A stretch of 64,000 bases of DNA, from positions 106,401 through 170,400 of the forward strand of contig NMRB01000520.1 of NCBI GenBank assembly GCA_002633025.1. Direction: 5' to 3'. This document shows, in pieces, positions 53,424-64,000 of this stretch (its first letter is position 1; the number at the start of each line of letters is the position of its first letter). Made by a program: the position numbers and the translations under genes. Origin of the DNA: Notospermus geniculatus (Eukaryota > Nemertea > Pilidiophora > Heteronemertea > Lineidae). The notes under the pieces were generated by a model that did no database searches, was not told the DNA's origin, and worked only from the letters and a program-made list of their open reading frames with translations.

Positions 53424-53770
53424 CAATGAATTGGTGTATCATTTTGGACTTTGGCCTCAGCATTTCTAGAATCCCAACAGCAACTTACAATAATGAAAGG
53501 AAGTTCATAAAAGATAGACTGCATCCTGGATAAAAACGCAAGTAAAAGCAAATGTGATTATAATGAACGTAACTTGAGACAACAGCGAGTATCTATTAAC
53601 AGTAACACACAGGATTCACATTTTCAGGACTGATACAATATTCCACTTTGTTAGTGAATAATAAATGTCTTCAAAAATATACTGCAGACTGGTTTACCTG
53701 ATTAGTGTAGAAAATGAATTTGTGGCACATAATTTACAAATTTTCAGCAAATCACCTGGCTTATCTTTTC

Positions 53771-53862
53771 AGGAAATACAATTACATGGCAGCTAAGAAA
53801 ACAAGTTTATTGTATCAGGAACTACATTTACATGGCAGCTAAGAACACAAGTTTATTGTATC
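53771..53862. repeat. 46-bp tandem duplication
   Basis: Two adjacent 46-bp copies starting AGGAAATACAATTACATGGC and AGGAACTACATTTACATGGC differ at only a few positions. Confidence 0.85.
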
Positions 53863-56205
53863 AAATGTAGAACAGAATGGGATATTATGCTATCGTCCAA
53901 TTTTTTACAGAAAATAAATCAATTTTGAAATATACAGATCAATGAAAGGAGCGAAGTGAAATACAAATTGGTGGGTGCAAGCTAATGCCACAAAAGTTAG
54001 TTGTTTTCCACAATTTTAGTGTTTTTGAGTGAGTACCACCTCTTTATAGTGCATTTGTAGTATCTGCACCTCCCTCATCCAAAACCCTGGACCTGCCCCT
54101 ATTACTGGTCAACAGACAAACTGCCCGGTAGGTAGTTTTCACAACTTTCAGAAATAAGGACTCAAAGTGCGTGCTGATCCCCTGAAATTCTGTAAGGAAT
54201 ATTACAAGAATGGAAATCTTTACTTGTAAATGACTGACCAGCAACAACCAAATAAAGAAAATATAAATTGAGGGAGGACTAAGCCAGTCTGATGGTTGTG
54301 GAATACTATCAACCCTGAAATAAACAGCAAAATAACTCCAAAGTTTGCGACACAAATGTACAATTCTACAAAATTATAAGGTTACATGATATTTACAATG
54401 CGGACAAGGAAATAAGCTTGGACCCGTTTTGTTTACTGTTTGTTTTTATTGACGATCTCAACAAGAAATGATTGCATAGGAACTTTTTCAATTTCATTTT
54501 CTTGGAATCTACCAATGAGAAATAATTTCATGTTCAACGACACAGCACAGAAATGCGACTGATTCACGAAACCATTGTATAAGTTGTTAAAATTCGTCTT
54601 TTTAAATTTCATCACATAAAATCTACCCCTAAAAACTTTGAACGAAACCTTGCAAAAAATAATGATATTTTTTCCTGTTGCAGGAAAATTTTGAGCATAC
54701 TGTGCCAAAAATGATAGAGCACAGACCCCCACCTATTGGTAATTGACACAACTAACATTAGTGAGTTTTTGCAACGGCACAGTTAGGCTTACAACAATGT
54801 TTAGCGATGAGTCACCTACTAGGCTTTATCAATCAATGGAAGTAAAGAAATTCTCACTAAATGTACACTGTCGTAGGCTAACTGGCCCGTTGCGACGCTC
54901 CCTGATATTGACCCCATAATGTTGATTGTGCACAGACCAATAAGACCACATAACTGCCACCTATTGGTTGTTGGCACAACTAACAATACTGACTCCAAAA
55001 ATGTGAAAATCTGCCTATTTTCAGGTCAGAAATGAACACGCCAGAGAATACCGGAATCCTAGACAACTTGAACATTTGAATTCAAGCACAGGGCCTGAAA
55101 TCAGAAACAGTCAATTTTCAAGAAGTCTTTATACCAATATTCCCCACCGTGAAAATGAGCGAGCGATGACGGGCTACGAAATCGACAAAGTTACATGGGA
55201 AGTACACGTACAATCTGGTTTTGCTTGGAGAATGAAATGTTTAACATTATGATTCCCTGAATGATTGATCCAAACTGCTGCTGTCTGAGATTGTGTAGAT
55301 TGTCTGATGTACTCTGACATCTTGAGTACTGAATGGTTATAATATTGCTGGAATTTAAAAAACAATCTTGACATTTACACTTTCATTCAGCGGCAGGCAT
55401 ATATCGATATTTTGTGACATCATAGCACACACTGCGCCTGGTCCTGGGTTGTGGTCAGCCACCTGTCACTATCATCAATCAATGCAACTGGGCCGCCATC
55501 TGAGTGTTGTTACACAAACTAGAATCTCAGGATTGACAGCTGCCAGATTCCAGTTGCTAATCAGTGGTTTTGATGGCTATTTGTTGTGGTAGCACATGAC
55601 ATATTTTAATACAGAATCTTTGCCAACTCATCCAGGCACAGGGAATTACACACAAAAATTGCCAAGGACTGAAACAATTCAATAGGATGGCCCGGGTTGT
55701 TCCAGCTCAAAGCAAGATTTTTCTTAACCTGAAGCTCTGGTTTCGGTTTCCCATGTTGACATCAGCACTCAAGGCTAAAAGCCGGTCATGCTGGTGGCAC
55801 ACATACAAATTCATTGCTGCGATTGGAAATTGTGTCTGTGAGCTGTTTCATGGACATTATGTAACCTGCTCCAGCAAAAGCACGTGCATGTCACAGGTGA
55901 TCATCATTGGTCATCAGTTTACTCGACTATTATCACTGCTGTCCACTACTGTTGTCAACCTGCAGAGACGTACATTTCAGCTATTGTGTAAGGCAGTTAA
56001 CCCTTTCCTCGGTTGCGACATGCGCCTACTTTTGCTAGATCAGGTCACATATAACTCAAGAGATGAGGTAGCATAGACAGGTTTTTTCGCTCACAGATAT
56101 CAGAGATGGCCTCACTGAGATTTCCGTACGCATGCTTCACACACCAGCTTTATATTCCAAACAATTCTACACAGGGAAGTTTAACGGAGGTAGATCTCAC
56201 CATTA

Positions 56206-59200
56206 TTATGCTGAGGCTTCTTGTACTGTGAAGACCTTGACTTTTTCAATCTCCTCCTTGTCTTCATCTGACTCTTGGCGGGCGATCATCAGACAATGGC
56301 CGTAGCCGCAGGCGACCTTGTGTATATGAAGTCCCTCGACCGGTTTCATGATCTGTGCCTTTGTGGAGGATTTCGGCTTGTGCTCGCCATAACCCTGAAA
56401 AAAGAATTTTGAAATCAGTATGCTGGATATGAAAATAATGTCCAAGCAAGCACTTGGACTAAAGCCCCATTTACACTGCAGAATTTTCACCGTGCTCGTT
56501 CCAGACCGAGCACGGTTGGGTTCAATTTTGCCAAATGTAAACAGATCAAGCCAACTTGTCCCGGTGCCAAATGGCGTGTAAATGGGCCTGTACCGCTTGA
56601 ATTTCAAAGTGTGTTAGGTCTGGGCCGAGCTCGACATGCTTCAACTGGGCTAGTGTTAAAAGGGCAAAAGATACGTATCAACTCACCAACTCTCCATAAG
56701 TTGGGCTTGGTCCCCATGATATGACACTATCTTCTGCAACAACTACAATGCTTTTGTTGCTGCAAATAAACAAAAATTTCAAATGTGATCTTCTTGTCTA
56801 ACTGTAAAGTACTCTATCGTTTCAAGCATCAGTTGAATTTCTGCATGGTTATCCATCGGTTAATTTTCTGCAAGCAATCGTGCATTCACCAGTTGAATTT
56901 CTGCAAGTAACCTTGCATTCATCAGTTGAATTTCTGCAAGTAACCTTCCATTTATCAGTTGAATTTCTGCAAATAATGAACCTTGCATTCATGGGCTAAA
57001 TTTCTGCAAAAATAACCTTGCAGTCTTCAGTTATACATGTAGTTTTTGCAATCTTTATGACTGCAAAATTGAAACACGTGCAAAAAGGATCACTACTGCT
57101 AGGTGCTCTTACCAGCATCCAACACTCCTGACTTCCCACCCAGTCAAATCTTGTACCAGTTTGGGATACATGGCTGCCTCACCAGTCGGTTTGTTCTGGC
57201 CGAACATGTACAGACAACCGCCTGAGATAAGGAGAAGAGAGAATATATTTATAAGCGCCATGAGGTATTATCAGTGGAGTAAAGGTGAACAATACAGGAC
57301 ATAGTCCTTTCAAGTGTGGATTTTAACTCGGGCTTTGAGAGCGGCAACATCTTTCATACAGGCCTTTCCGTTTGACGGGCGCGAAAATGCATGCGCCTCA
57401 CAAACAATAGAATTTCGCGCCCGTCAAACGGAAAGGCCTGTTTTTCTTTGGCAGACTAACAGCCCAGGTGGAAACACAACACAATAGATTATTTCAAGCA
57501 AAACTCTTGGAAGATTCTCAGCATGCAGCTGTTTCTGCTTTCATGATCATGCTCAGAGTAAAGAGGCCGTATCAACATATTAAAACGTCAGATTGAAGCA
57601 TACGTACTTGGGTTAGTGACGACCATACTAAATGAGCTGCCGGCCATACATATAGCTGCCGCACGGGCTGGAGCGCCATCGAACACCTTAACGAGCCGTG
57701 GAACCAGCTCGTCCTTCGTTTCGTTGTGTCCCAAACGACCGTACCCACCAAAACCCCAGGTGAACACCCGTTTTTTAGCATCTATTGCAATCTGAAAGAC
57801 GAATGAGAAAAATGTAAATTTCCACAACGCAATGCCGGCAGGGAATACTGTCGCTAAATTTTTGATCACTCACAGTATGATTTGTCCCACACGCAATGTC
57901 CGTGATCGCCACGTCAGCGATGTTTATATAGCGGCTGTCTTTAACCTCAAAGAAACACTTGACGGGCCGTGGCGTCGTTTCACAGTTATACGAAAGCTTG
58001 TTGCTGGTCACGAAGTATTTTCCATCTGTGTTGTGTCCTATCAGAAACAAGAAAAGAAGTTGAAGATTACTCAACAGGATCAATGCCACAAGTGCCACAG
58101 TTAAATCTCCCCAGCAGACAACTCTCTACTATGGCCTGTATTTTAGAATGCTCCTGAACGTAAAGGAGTTCCTCAAGGCTATTGTTCTCAACTGGAGAAC
58201 AATAGTCTCGAGGAATTCCTTTACGTTGAGGAGCATTCGAAAATATGGGCCTACAACACCAAAGGAGACAACTCGCTATTATGACAACAAAGTTTAGCCA
58301 CACATTTGTAGTTTCTATCCTTTTTGACCTCTGTAATCAGGACACCTCTCAATTAAGGACAGGTCCAACTCTATGATGTAATGTTCTAGACTCCAAATAT
58401 TGCGGCATTTTCGGGATCAGTCTCGTGATCTTCCTGAATCACCACTCAGGACACACGTTGCCCCAAAAACTTAAGCTGTCAGAGGATATTTCTCCAGACT
58501 ATGCCGTACCCAGCTGTCCATATTCAGGAAGACCAAAGGAATACAATGTTCCTTTCACCGTGACGATCATGCTGAACTCTCCTCCGCAGGCGACCTTCTT
58601 GAATGGGCCTTTATCATTGTAGCGGTCCCCGATATGAATCTGCAAAGACAAAAATTTGTTCAGTCAGGGTTTCCGCCAGAGGGGAGAATGGGGAGAATTC
58701 CATCCCCAAGAAAATTATTTGGGGATAAATCCATCCCCATATTTTTCAGAAAGAATGGATTTTTTTTCTTTAAATCTTGTCTTTTTTCTTTTCAAAACAT
58801 CATATTATTATACCATCATGTTATCTTGCAGTCCATGTACAATGTTTTGTGAAAAAAATCCAAAAAAAATTTTTTTCCAAAAAAAAATTTTGAAAAAAAA
58901 TTTTTTTTGAAAATTTTTTTTGGAAATTTTTTGGTCCATCCCCAATTTTTTTTTTCTGGCGGAAACCCTGTCAGTAATGTGTCAAGAAAACACAAAGCAC
59001 TAATTTGAGTTTCCACACTTTTTGAAACTTTTCCTTCCACGATGCAGAATGTGTAACTCGAGCTAATTCAATGGAATATACAAAGAGTAGCTTTCAAATC
59101 TCACCTCAGTTGGACTTGGTACAGTTGCACTCTGATGTCCCAACCCGAGTTGACCCATTTTGTTGTCGCCAAAAGAAAACACACGCCCTTTGTCTGAAAA

Positions 59201-62200
59201 AATGAAAATGTGATGACCCACAGAACTGTATTTCCTCAAACAGGAAATAATGTGCCCAAGATGGATCAAATCCACAAATGTGACCCTCCACCACAAACGA
59301 AAGAAGACGCACGGAAAATGAACCTAAATATACTGAGATGACACCAGGAGATAAGAAATAGTACCACTCAGATTTCACAATAGACAGACCAAACTGAAAT
59401 TCACAGATAATTCAGTCCCAACTTGCCAACCTCAGAGCGACTTCTGACTGGTTTTGGGGTGGAGGGTCACAAATACGATTGACGGATATCGGTATTTTGG
59501 TTGCACCGTCATGACGTGACACAACGGTCACAATATTACACAATGACTGATCGTCTACCTGATATCAAGAGCGTGTGATTCTTCCCACAAGATCCGTCCA
59601 CGATCTTGACATTGTTCAAACATTCAAGGAGAGTTGGCATGTCGCGTCGTCGGCCTACGTCACCCTGACCGAGCTGACCCCTGTCATTACGCCCTGTTGA
59701 AAGAAAGAAGTGCCAGCATTGGGGGTGGGTACAAGATCCGGGCAGGATAGTGTAGAAATAATACATTTGACCAGGCAATGGATAAAAATCTCATAGGCGA
59801 GTTAATGATTGTGCAGTTGTGACAACAGCGTCATCCTGTCAGGAAATCCAGTGAACATTGTTATTAGAAAACAAATTCAGCTTCCGAGAACTGAACGATC
59901 ACCGTGGCGACATTTTGTAAGTAGGACATCTTGGAACAGTCAAACTGCTGAGAACAAAACTGTTCTGTGTTCAGTAAATTTACCCACCAAATGTGTAAGC
60001 CTTTCCATCCTCTGAGATGACAACACTGTGGCAAGCTGTGCACCCTGATACTACATTCTTCACCCTTATACCCTTGAATGGACCGATCCGATGAGGCTGC
60101 CACAGGTTTGGACCACCACAATTTTTTACTGCAATAGGAAGGAAGAAGGGTTTTATTTCAAGTCTAAAATATTGCACCATTCAGGGCCAGTTATGGCATT
60201 TTTACACAACGTAGCTCCAAGCACAATTTTAGCGAATTATCTGAGCAGGAGGAAACCAGACAGCATGCAGAAAACCTGCACTTTTGATTCACTCTCTATC
60301 CTCGTGATCACTTGAAGAATGGGTAACCATGGTCACGGATCAAACCTGAAACCTCAGAGGTGGCAGGACCTGATGTTTGCACTCTACCACTCTGACAGCA
60401 TTTTATTTTTTTACAAAGTAAATAAATAGGGGTTAATCAGAAAATGAAGATTTACAAAATCTTCCCAAGTGATATAAATGGCCTACTTACCATTTTTAGG
60501 TAACCGATGGCGACCAACTAAATCCCAGTTGGTCCCTCCACAAATCAGTACCTCCCCGGCTGAAAAATCTGGCCCCGAGTTGACCTGCAAAAAGAGAGTC
60601 AGTGAGTGATCAAGTATGCAACGTGCACGACAGCTCATCGTGGAGATGAGAATTCATAACATCGTGCTGCATCCCAGGGTTTCCTTCACTTCAAAGGATG
60701 CTGCATCCTCTCGAGACAGTCTGATGATGGAGAGATATTTTTCAAGTGGTAGAAGATGCTGACTTTTCTGCACCACTCCAGTACCAGTGCGTAAGCAGAC
60801 GACATCTTCTTAACTTGAAGATTTCTTTTCGAAAATTGACTTAATGCAAAGTATATTTGAATACACATGTAGGCAACTCTTTGTAACCCTTCTGATACAT
60901 GTCCTGCCAACAGAATACACTTTTAGACAGGCCAACAGAATACACTTTTAGACAGGCCAACAGAATACACTTTTAGACAGGCCAACAGAATACACTTTTA
61001 GACAGGCCAACAGAATACACTTTTAGACAGGCCAACAGAATACACTTTTAGACAGGCCAACAGAATACACTTTTAGACAGGCCAACAGAATACACTTTTA
61101 GACAGGCCAACAGAATACACTTTTAGACAGGCCAACAGAATACACTTTTAGACAGGCCAACAGAATACACTTTTAGACAGGCCAACAGAATACACTTTTA
61201 GACAGGCCAACAGAATACACTTTTAGACAGGCCAACAGAATACACTTTTAGACAGGCCAACAGAATACACTTTTAGACAGGCCAACAGAATACACTTTTA
61301 GACAGGCCAACAGAATACACTTTTAGACAGGCCAACAGAATACACTTTTAGACAGGCCAACAGAATACACTTNTTGCAACTAAAGATACAGTAGCATATA
61401 AATCTTTAAAACAGTTTTATCAATCACGACAATGCAAATTAAATTGAATTCTTTATCATTTTAAATTCGTGGAATCCTAGTAGCATCTCCCACAAATGAT
61501 CAATATTATAACGACGAACACGACATTAATATATAGAATGCCAAATAGATCCCTCTAAAGAATCGTTTCTTCAATTCAAACACTGCACAGGTTTCCTTGG
61601 TAACGCAGCATCTTCTAGTGCTGTGTATTCGATTTGTCGGCTGATTGTGTTAAAAATGTTGTGGTGGGTCCCTTGGGATACTGACGGGTCGATTTCTTAC
61701 ATGCCAGGCACAAGTCACGCTCACAAAGAACATCCTTCAACTAAGTTTTTTTAAACACATTTTACATGTATACATTCAGAATGTATGTTACAAGTTGCAA
61801 TAAAGTAAAGTACCGGTATGGCTTGCAAAATTTGGTAGTGCCTTAACTTGTCTTTGTGCAGCAAAGAATTTTGTTAAGACAGTGTAAGTTACATGTATCT
61901 AATTTCAAAATTCCCTCAAAAAATCAAAGATATCTTGTTCAGGAAAAGGGGCCCCTTGACAGACAATGACAGAGTATACCTAGTAATCACTTGAGATTCC
62001 AAACCCCAATTCCTCCTGAAGCAAATTAGCCAACTGCCTTGGTACCATTCCCATTAACTGGTTGGTTTTTTCCAACCCTGCAAAAGACAGGTTGGATAAA
62101 CTACCTAGGCAGGGTCATTTTTATAGCCATCTGAACAAAACATCCTCCATACAGCTCACTTCAAAAACATACAAGGACAGCCCTCTAACATCACCTGCGC

Positions 62201-63987
62201 CAACTAACATGACAACAGAACCCTGGATGAAAAGGCGGCCTCGAATGAAAAGACAAACATGAAAAGACAACCGAGGGAGTCTGGATTTAGATCAAGGACA
62301 AGCCAACAAAGACAGCATCAAGGACGTGATTTCTCAAAGTATAAAACACAGCTGGATTCTGGCGAGCGTTGCATCAGTCATCAACGGGAGTCATCATGAT
62401 CATGACACAAAGAAACAATTACTCAACATGCTCAACAAACCAGGATGTCCAAATCAATATCAACGAGACAGCCATGTCAGCATTCTTTGTGTCAATAATA
62501 TTGAGGAGAACAGAAGCTTCAGACTTTTACTGAGTGATGACATCACAGATTATACAGAATTTTATTTGAGAGAAGAACAATGGCCATGTTTAATCGCTGT
62601 GCCTCTAGTTACTAAGGCCCAGGGTCGATATTCATAAATATTTACATGTATTGTAAGTCAAAGTGTGATACTTATCTCTTGTGTTGAACAAAGGATAAGT
62701 GTCACACTTAGACTTAAGGGCCTGTATTCGAGAAGCCTCCTTAACTCTAAGGTCCACCTTACCCTTTTGTATTTTGCCCTGCAAACAATACCTAAAGGTA
62801 AACCTTAGAGTTAAGGACGCTTCTAGAATTTGGTTCAAGTACATGTAGTTTTATGAATATGGGCCCAGGGTCCATGGCCCGTATTCTAGGAGCCTCCTTA
62901 ACTCTAAGGTAAACTTTAAGCTTTTGTATTCTGCCATGCAAACAATATGCCGGCCCCACATTCATAAACATACTTAAGTCAAAGTGTGATACTTATCGTT
63001 TGTGTTGAACAAAGGATAAGTGGCACACTTAGACTTAAGTAGTTTATGAATATGGCCCCAGCCCGGCCTGTGACAGGGTAATTCTGGACTGACTTCAATT
63101 CAAGTCTATAGATCCCAAAAGAAAATGTGATTGATTGGCATGGTAGGCCTACATGTATGACTGATAACTCAAAACAGCAAATGCATTGGTGCGCCATGAC
63201 AATAACAACAGCAAGGCCTAGGCCTCTGTAGTGACAGTGACAAAGACTAACTCCAGGGTCCATATTCATAAACATAATTAAGTCAAAGTGTGATACTACT
63301 TATCTTTTGTGTTGAACAAAGGATAAGTGTCACACTTAGACTTAAGTAGTTTTATGAATATGGGAATGGGCCCAGTCAGTAGGTAGTCTTGAGTTTGAGT
63401 AGGGGGCCTAGGCCTTAATAAATCTTGTAGGCCTACAGCCTTTTTCTTGATATTGTGATTGACCATGTGTAGTCATGTGGTCACAGGTTGCGGATGTAGA
63501 TTGGTGGTACAGGTTTTATGTAGGCCCATGTGAATTAGGCCCTATAAGTAATTTTGGTGATGAACCTCATCCCTCCTCTGGAGTCTGGTTTTCTTTGGGT
63601 CCATTTCTTTCTGAATACTTATTCTGTCTTCATTCAGACGTTTTTACATCAAATTTCAACCTGCATTCTTTGCCTTCACTGTGAACAAGACGCCAGTTAC
63701 ACCTACAACGAAATAGACACTACGACACACAATGACATAACAACATAAAGTACAATTTATGACAATAACACACAGAGATTTCACTATTTTTAATCACTCA
63801 CAATGTCAGCAGATGAATCGCCGTCATCAGTGATGGGTTCCCCAGTGCAGAACACAGGCTGATTTTCATTGTCTGCCGCGGCCCCGTCCTCAACTGAATG
63901 AGAGCCATTCTGGCCCTCTTTTTTCTTCTTCGTTGTGCTAAAATCGTCCTCAGAATCAGAATCATTCTTCCTTTTTTTCGGTGGCAT
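56206..63987 (-). CDS. RCC2: RCC2 / TD-60 (RCC1-type beta-propeller protein)
   Basis: RCC2 is a nuclear and centromeric propeller protein needed in mitosis, and it regulates Rac1/RalA. There are eleven coding exons: 63987-63802, 60584-60491, 60128-59988, 59693-59559, 59193-59105, 58639-58510, 58037-57874, 57791-57608, 57221-57113, 56759-56687 and 56394-56206. All have GT..AG borders and join in frame to 497 residues (human 522). The N-terminus is a charged NLS region (MPPKKRKNDSDSEDD, TTKKKKEG). RCC1 repeats follow: GGTNWDLVGR, NLWQPHRIGPFKGIRVKNVV, GRNDRGQLGQGD, FSFGDNKMGQLGLGHQ, PEYGQLGHNTDGKY, WGFGGYGRLGHNETKDELVP and WGPSPTYGELGYGEHKPKS. The tail CGYGHCLMIARQESDEDKEE matches RCC2 rather than RCC1. 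The start is only 13 bp from the window edge, so the promoter is outside. Intron 1 (over 3.2 kb) holds a 25-bp tandem array and nested MITEs. Confidence 0.95.
56464..56588. repeat. Foldback element in RCC2 intron 10
   Basis: GCCCCATTTACAC and GTGTAAATGGGCC termini enclose a GACCGAGCACGGT / ACCGTGCTCG inner hairpin. MITE-like. Confidence 0.65.
56831..57035. repeat. Degenerate tandem repeat, about 34-bp unit, in RCC2 intron 9
   Basis: About six copies of CATCAGTTGAATTTCTGCAA with GTAACCTTGCATT are arranged head to tail with indels. Confidence 0.8.
57358..57441. repeat. Perfect 29-bp inverted repeat in RCC2 intron 8
   Basis: ACAGGCCTTTCCGTTTGACG with GGCGCGAAA returns as an exact reverse complement after a 26-base loop. 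The perfect arms suggest a recent insertion or selection for the hairpin. Confidence 0.85.
58140..58245. repeat. Foldback element in RCC2 intron 6
   Basis: ATTTTAGAATGCTCCTGAAC and GTAAAGGAGTTCCTC pair with GAGGAATTCCTTTAC and GTTGAGGAGCATTCGAAAAT. Central GAACAATAG arms meet at ACTGG. Outer words ACAACTC also recur on the right. Confidence 0.75.
58665..58970. repeat. MITE with CAGGGTTTCCGCCAGA termini and TCAGT duplication
   Basis: The 16-bp terminal inverted repeats CAGGGTTTCCGCCAGA and TCTGGCGGAAACCCTG are perfect. A 5-bp direct repeat TCAGT flanks both ends (58660-58664 and 58971-58975), consistent with a target-site duplication. The inside is A/T homopolymer-rich with CCATCCCCA words and no ORF. 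It is inserted in RCC2 intron 5, 25 bp from the exon border. Confidence 0.85.
60906..61372. repeat. Near-perfect 25-bp tandem array in RCC2 intron 1
   Basis: About 18.7 essentially identical copies of AGGCCAACAGAATACACTTT with TAGAC. The array ends at the N (61373) in mid-unit, so the assembly likely under-represents it. The homogeneity indicates recent expansion. Confidence 0.95.
62632..62868. repeat. MITE interrupted by a second MITE
   Basis: The outer element (GGTCGATATTCATAAAT ... ATGAATATGGGCCC, with GTGTTGAACAAAGGATAAGT inside) is the family also seen at 62954 and 63257. It is split after ACACTTAGACTTAAG by an inner foldback (about 62720-62838, GGCCTGTATTCGAGAAGCCT ... GCTTCTAGAATTTGG). 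The intact copy at 63257 shows the uninterrupted junction. Confidence 0.8.
62876..62950. repeat. Half copy of the inner MITE family
   Basis: GGCCCGTATTCTAGGAGCCT and CCTTAACTCTAAGGTAAACT match the left arm and centre of the nested element (including TTTTGTATT(C/T)TGCC(A/C)TGCAAACAATA). The right arm is missing. Confidence 0.7.
62954..63056. repeat. MITE copy, ATTCATAAACATACTTAAGT family
   Basis: Arms CATTCATAAACATACTTAAG and CTTAAGTAGTTTATGAATAT. The centre GTGTTGAACAAAGGATAAGT is shared with the other two copies. Confidence 0.8.
63257..63363. repeat. MITE copy, CCATATTCATAAACATAATT
   Basis: Intact third copy of the family. The terminus CCATATTCATAAA pairs with TTTATGAATATGG, and the centre TTGTGTTGAACAAAGGATAA is conserved. 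Confidence 0.8.
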
Positions 63988-64000
63988 GTTTAGATCGCGA

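Larger units (their letters stand above)
50895..56205. other. Noncoding stretch, possible long RCC2 3'UTR
   Basis: AT-rich, without recognisable coding sequence on either strand apart from stop-free repeat frames. It contains a minisatellite, a CRE-bearing MITE, a 46-bp duplication and a related pair of CACCTATTGGTAATTGACAC / CACCTATTGGTTGTTGGCAC words near 54730 and 54960. Confidence 0.45.

Noticed and set aside
55687-56076. 129-codon plus-strand ORF opposite the RCC2 3' flank
   Set aside because: No recognisable domain and Cys/Leu-rich random composition; treated as noncoding 3' flank of RCC2.
1-64000. CRISPR arrays, operons or bacterial features
   Set aside because: The tandem arrays lack unique spacers and all recognised genes are spliced animal genes; the window is eukaryotic.

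Overview
This window is eukaryotic: long introns with GT..AG boundaries, about 38% GC, dense short inverted-repeat elements and minisatellites, and an animal gene set (Wnt4, kelch/BACK, NIT-domain guanylyl cyclase, otopetrin, galactose-3-O-sulfotransferase, RCC2). The constantly recurring words AGGCCTAC and TACATGTA, together with this gene set, suggest a marine deuterostome invertebrate, probably an echinoderm or other ambulacrarian. That taxonomic call is inference.

Layout. 1-18.9 kb is gene-poor and full of foldback (MITE-like) repeats. It holds only candidate first exons, the best being a diverging pair around 5.4-5.9 kb. 18.9-21.4 kb has two internal exons of a Wnt4 gene (+); its first and last exons are not visible. 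27.7-29.4 kb has the BACK plus Kelch part of a KLHL-type protein (-). 30.0-34.1 kb is a nearly intronless giant ankyrin-repeat protein (-) with a duplicated ten-repeat block and a C-terminal CaaX box. 40.2-44.75 kb is a complete six-exon membrane guanylyl cyclase with a NIT ectodomain (+). It converges on a single-exon otopetrin proton channel (-, 45.3-47.2 kb). 48.1-50.4 kb is a Gal3ST sulfotransferase (-) with its signal-anchor exon. 56.2-64.0 kb is a complete 11-exon RCC2/TD-60 gene (-), whose 3'UTR may run a long way left through a minisatellite.

The genes belong to unrelated pathways: Wnt signalling, ubiquitin ligase adaptor, cGMP signalling, proton conductance, glycan sulfation and mitosis/Rac regulation. 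Nothing indicates an operon or a multi-gene system. The most notable items are the ankyrin supermodule protein with a prenylation motif, the NIT cyclase with an altered catalytic metal-site residue, a ten-copy array of TGACGTCA (CRE) in that cyclase's first intron, a minisatellite carrying about a dozen kappaB-like decamers, nested MITEs, and a hammerhead-like core in a repeat. Seven isolated N characters (5400, 22314, 25714, 33440, 44405, 49064, 61373) behave like collapsed assembly gaps and explain several broken gene models.
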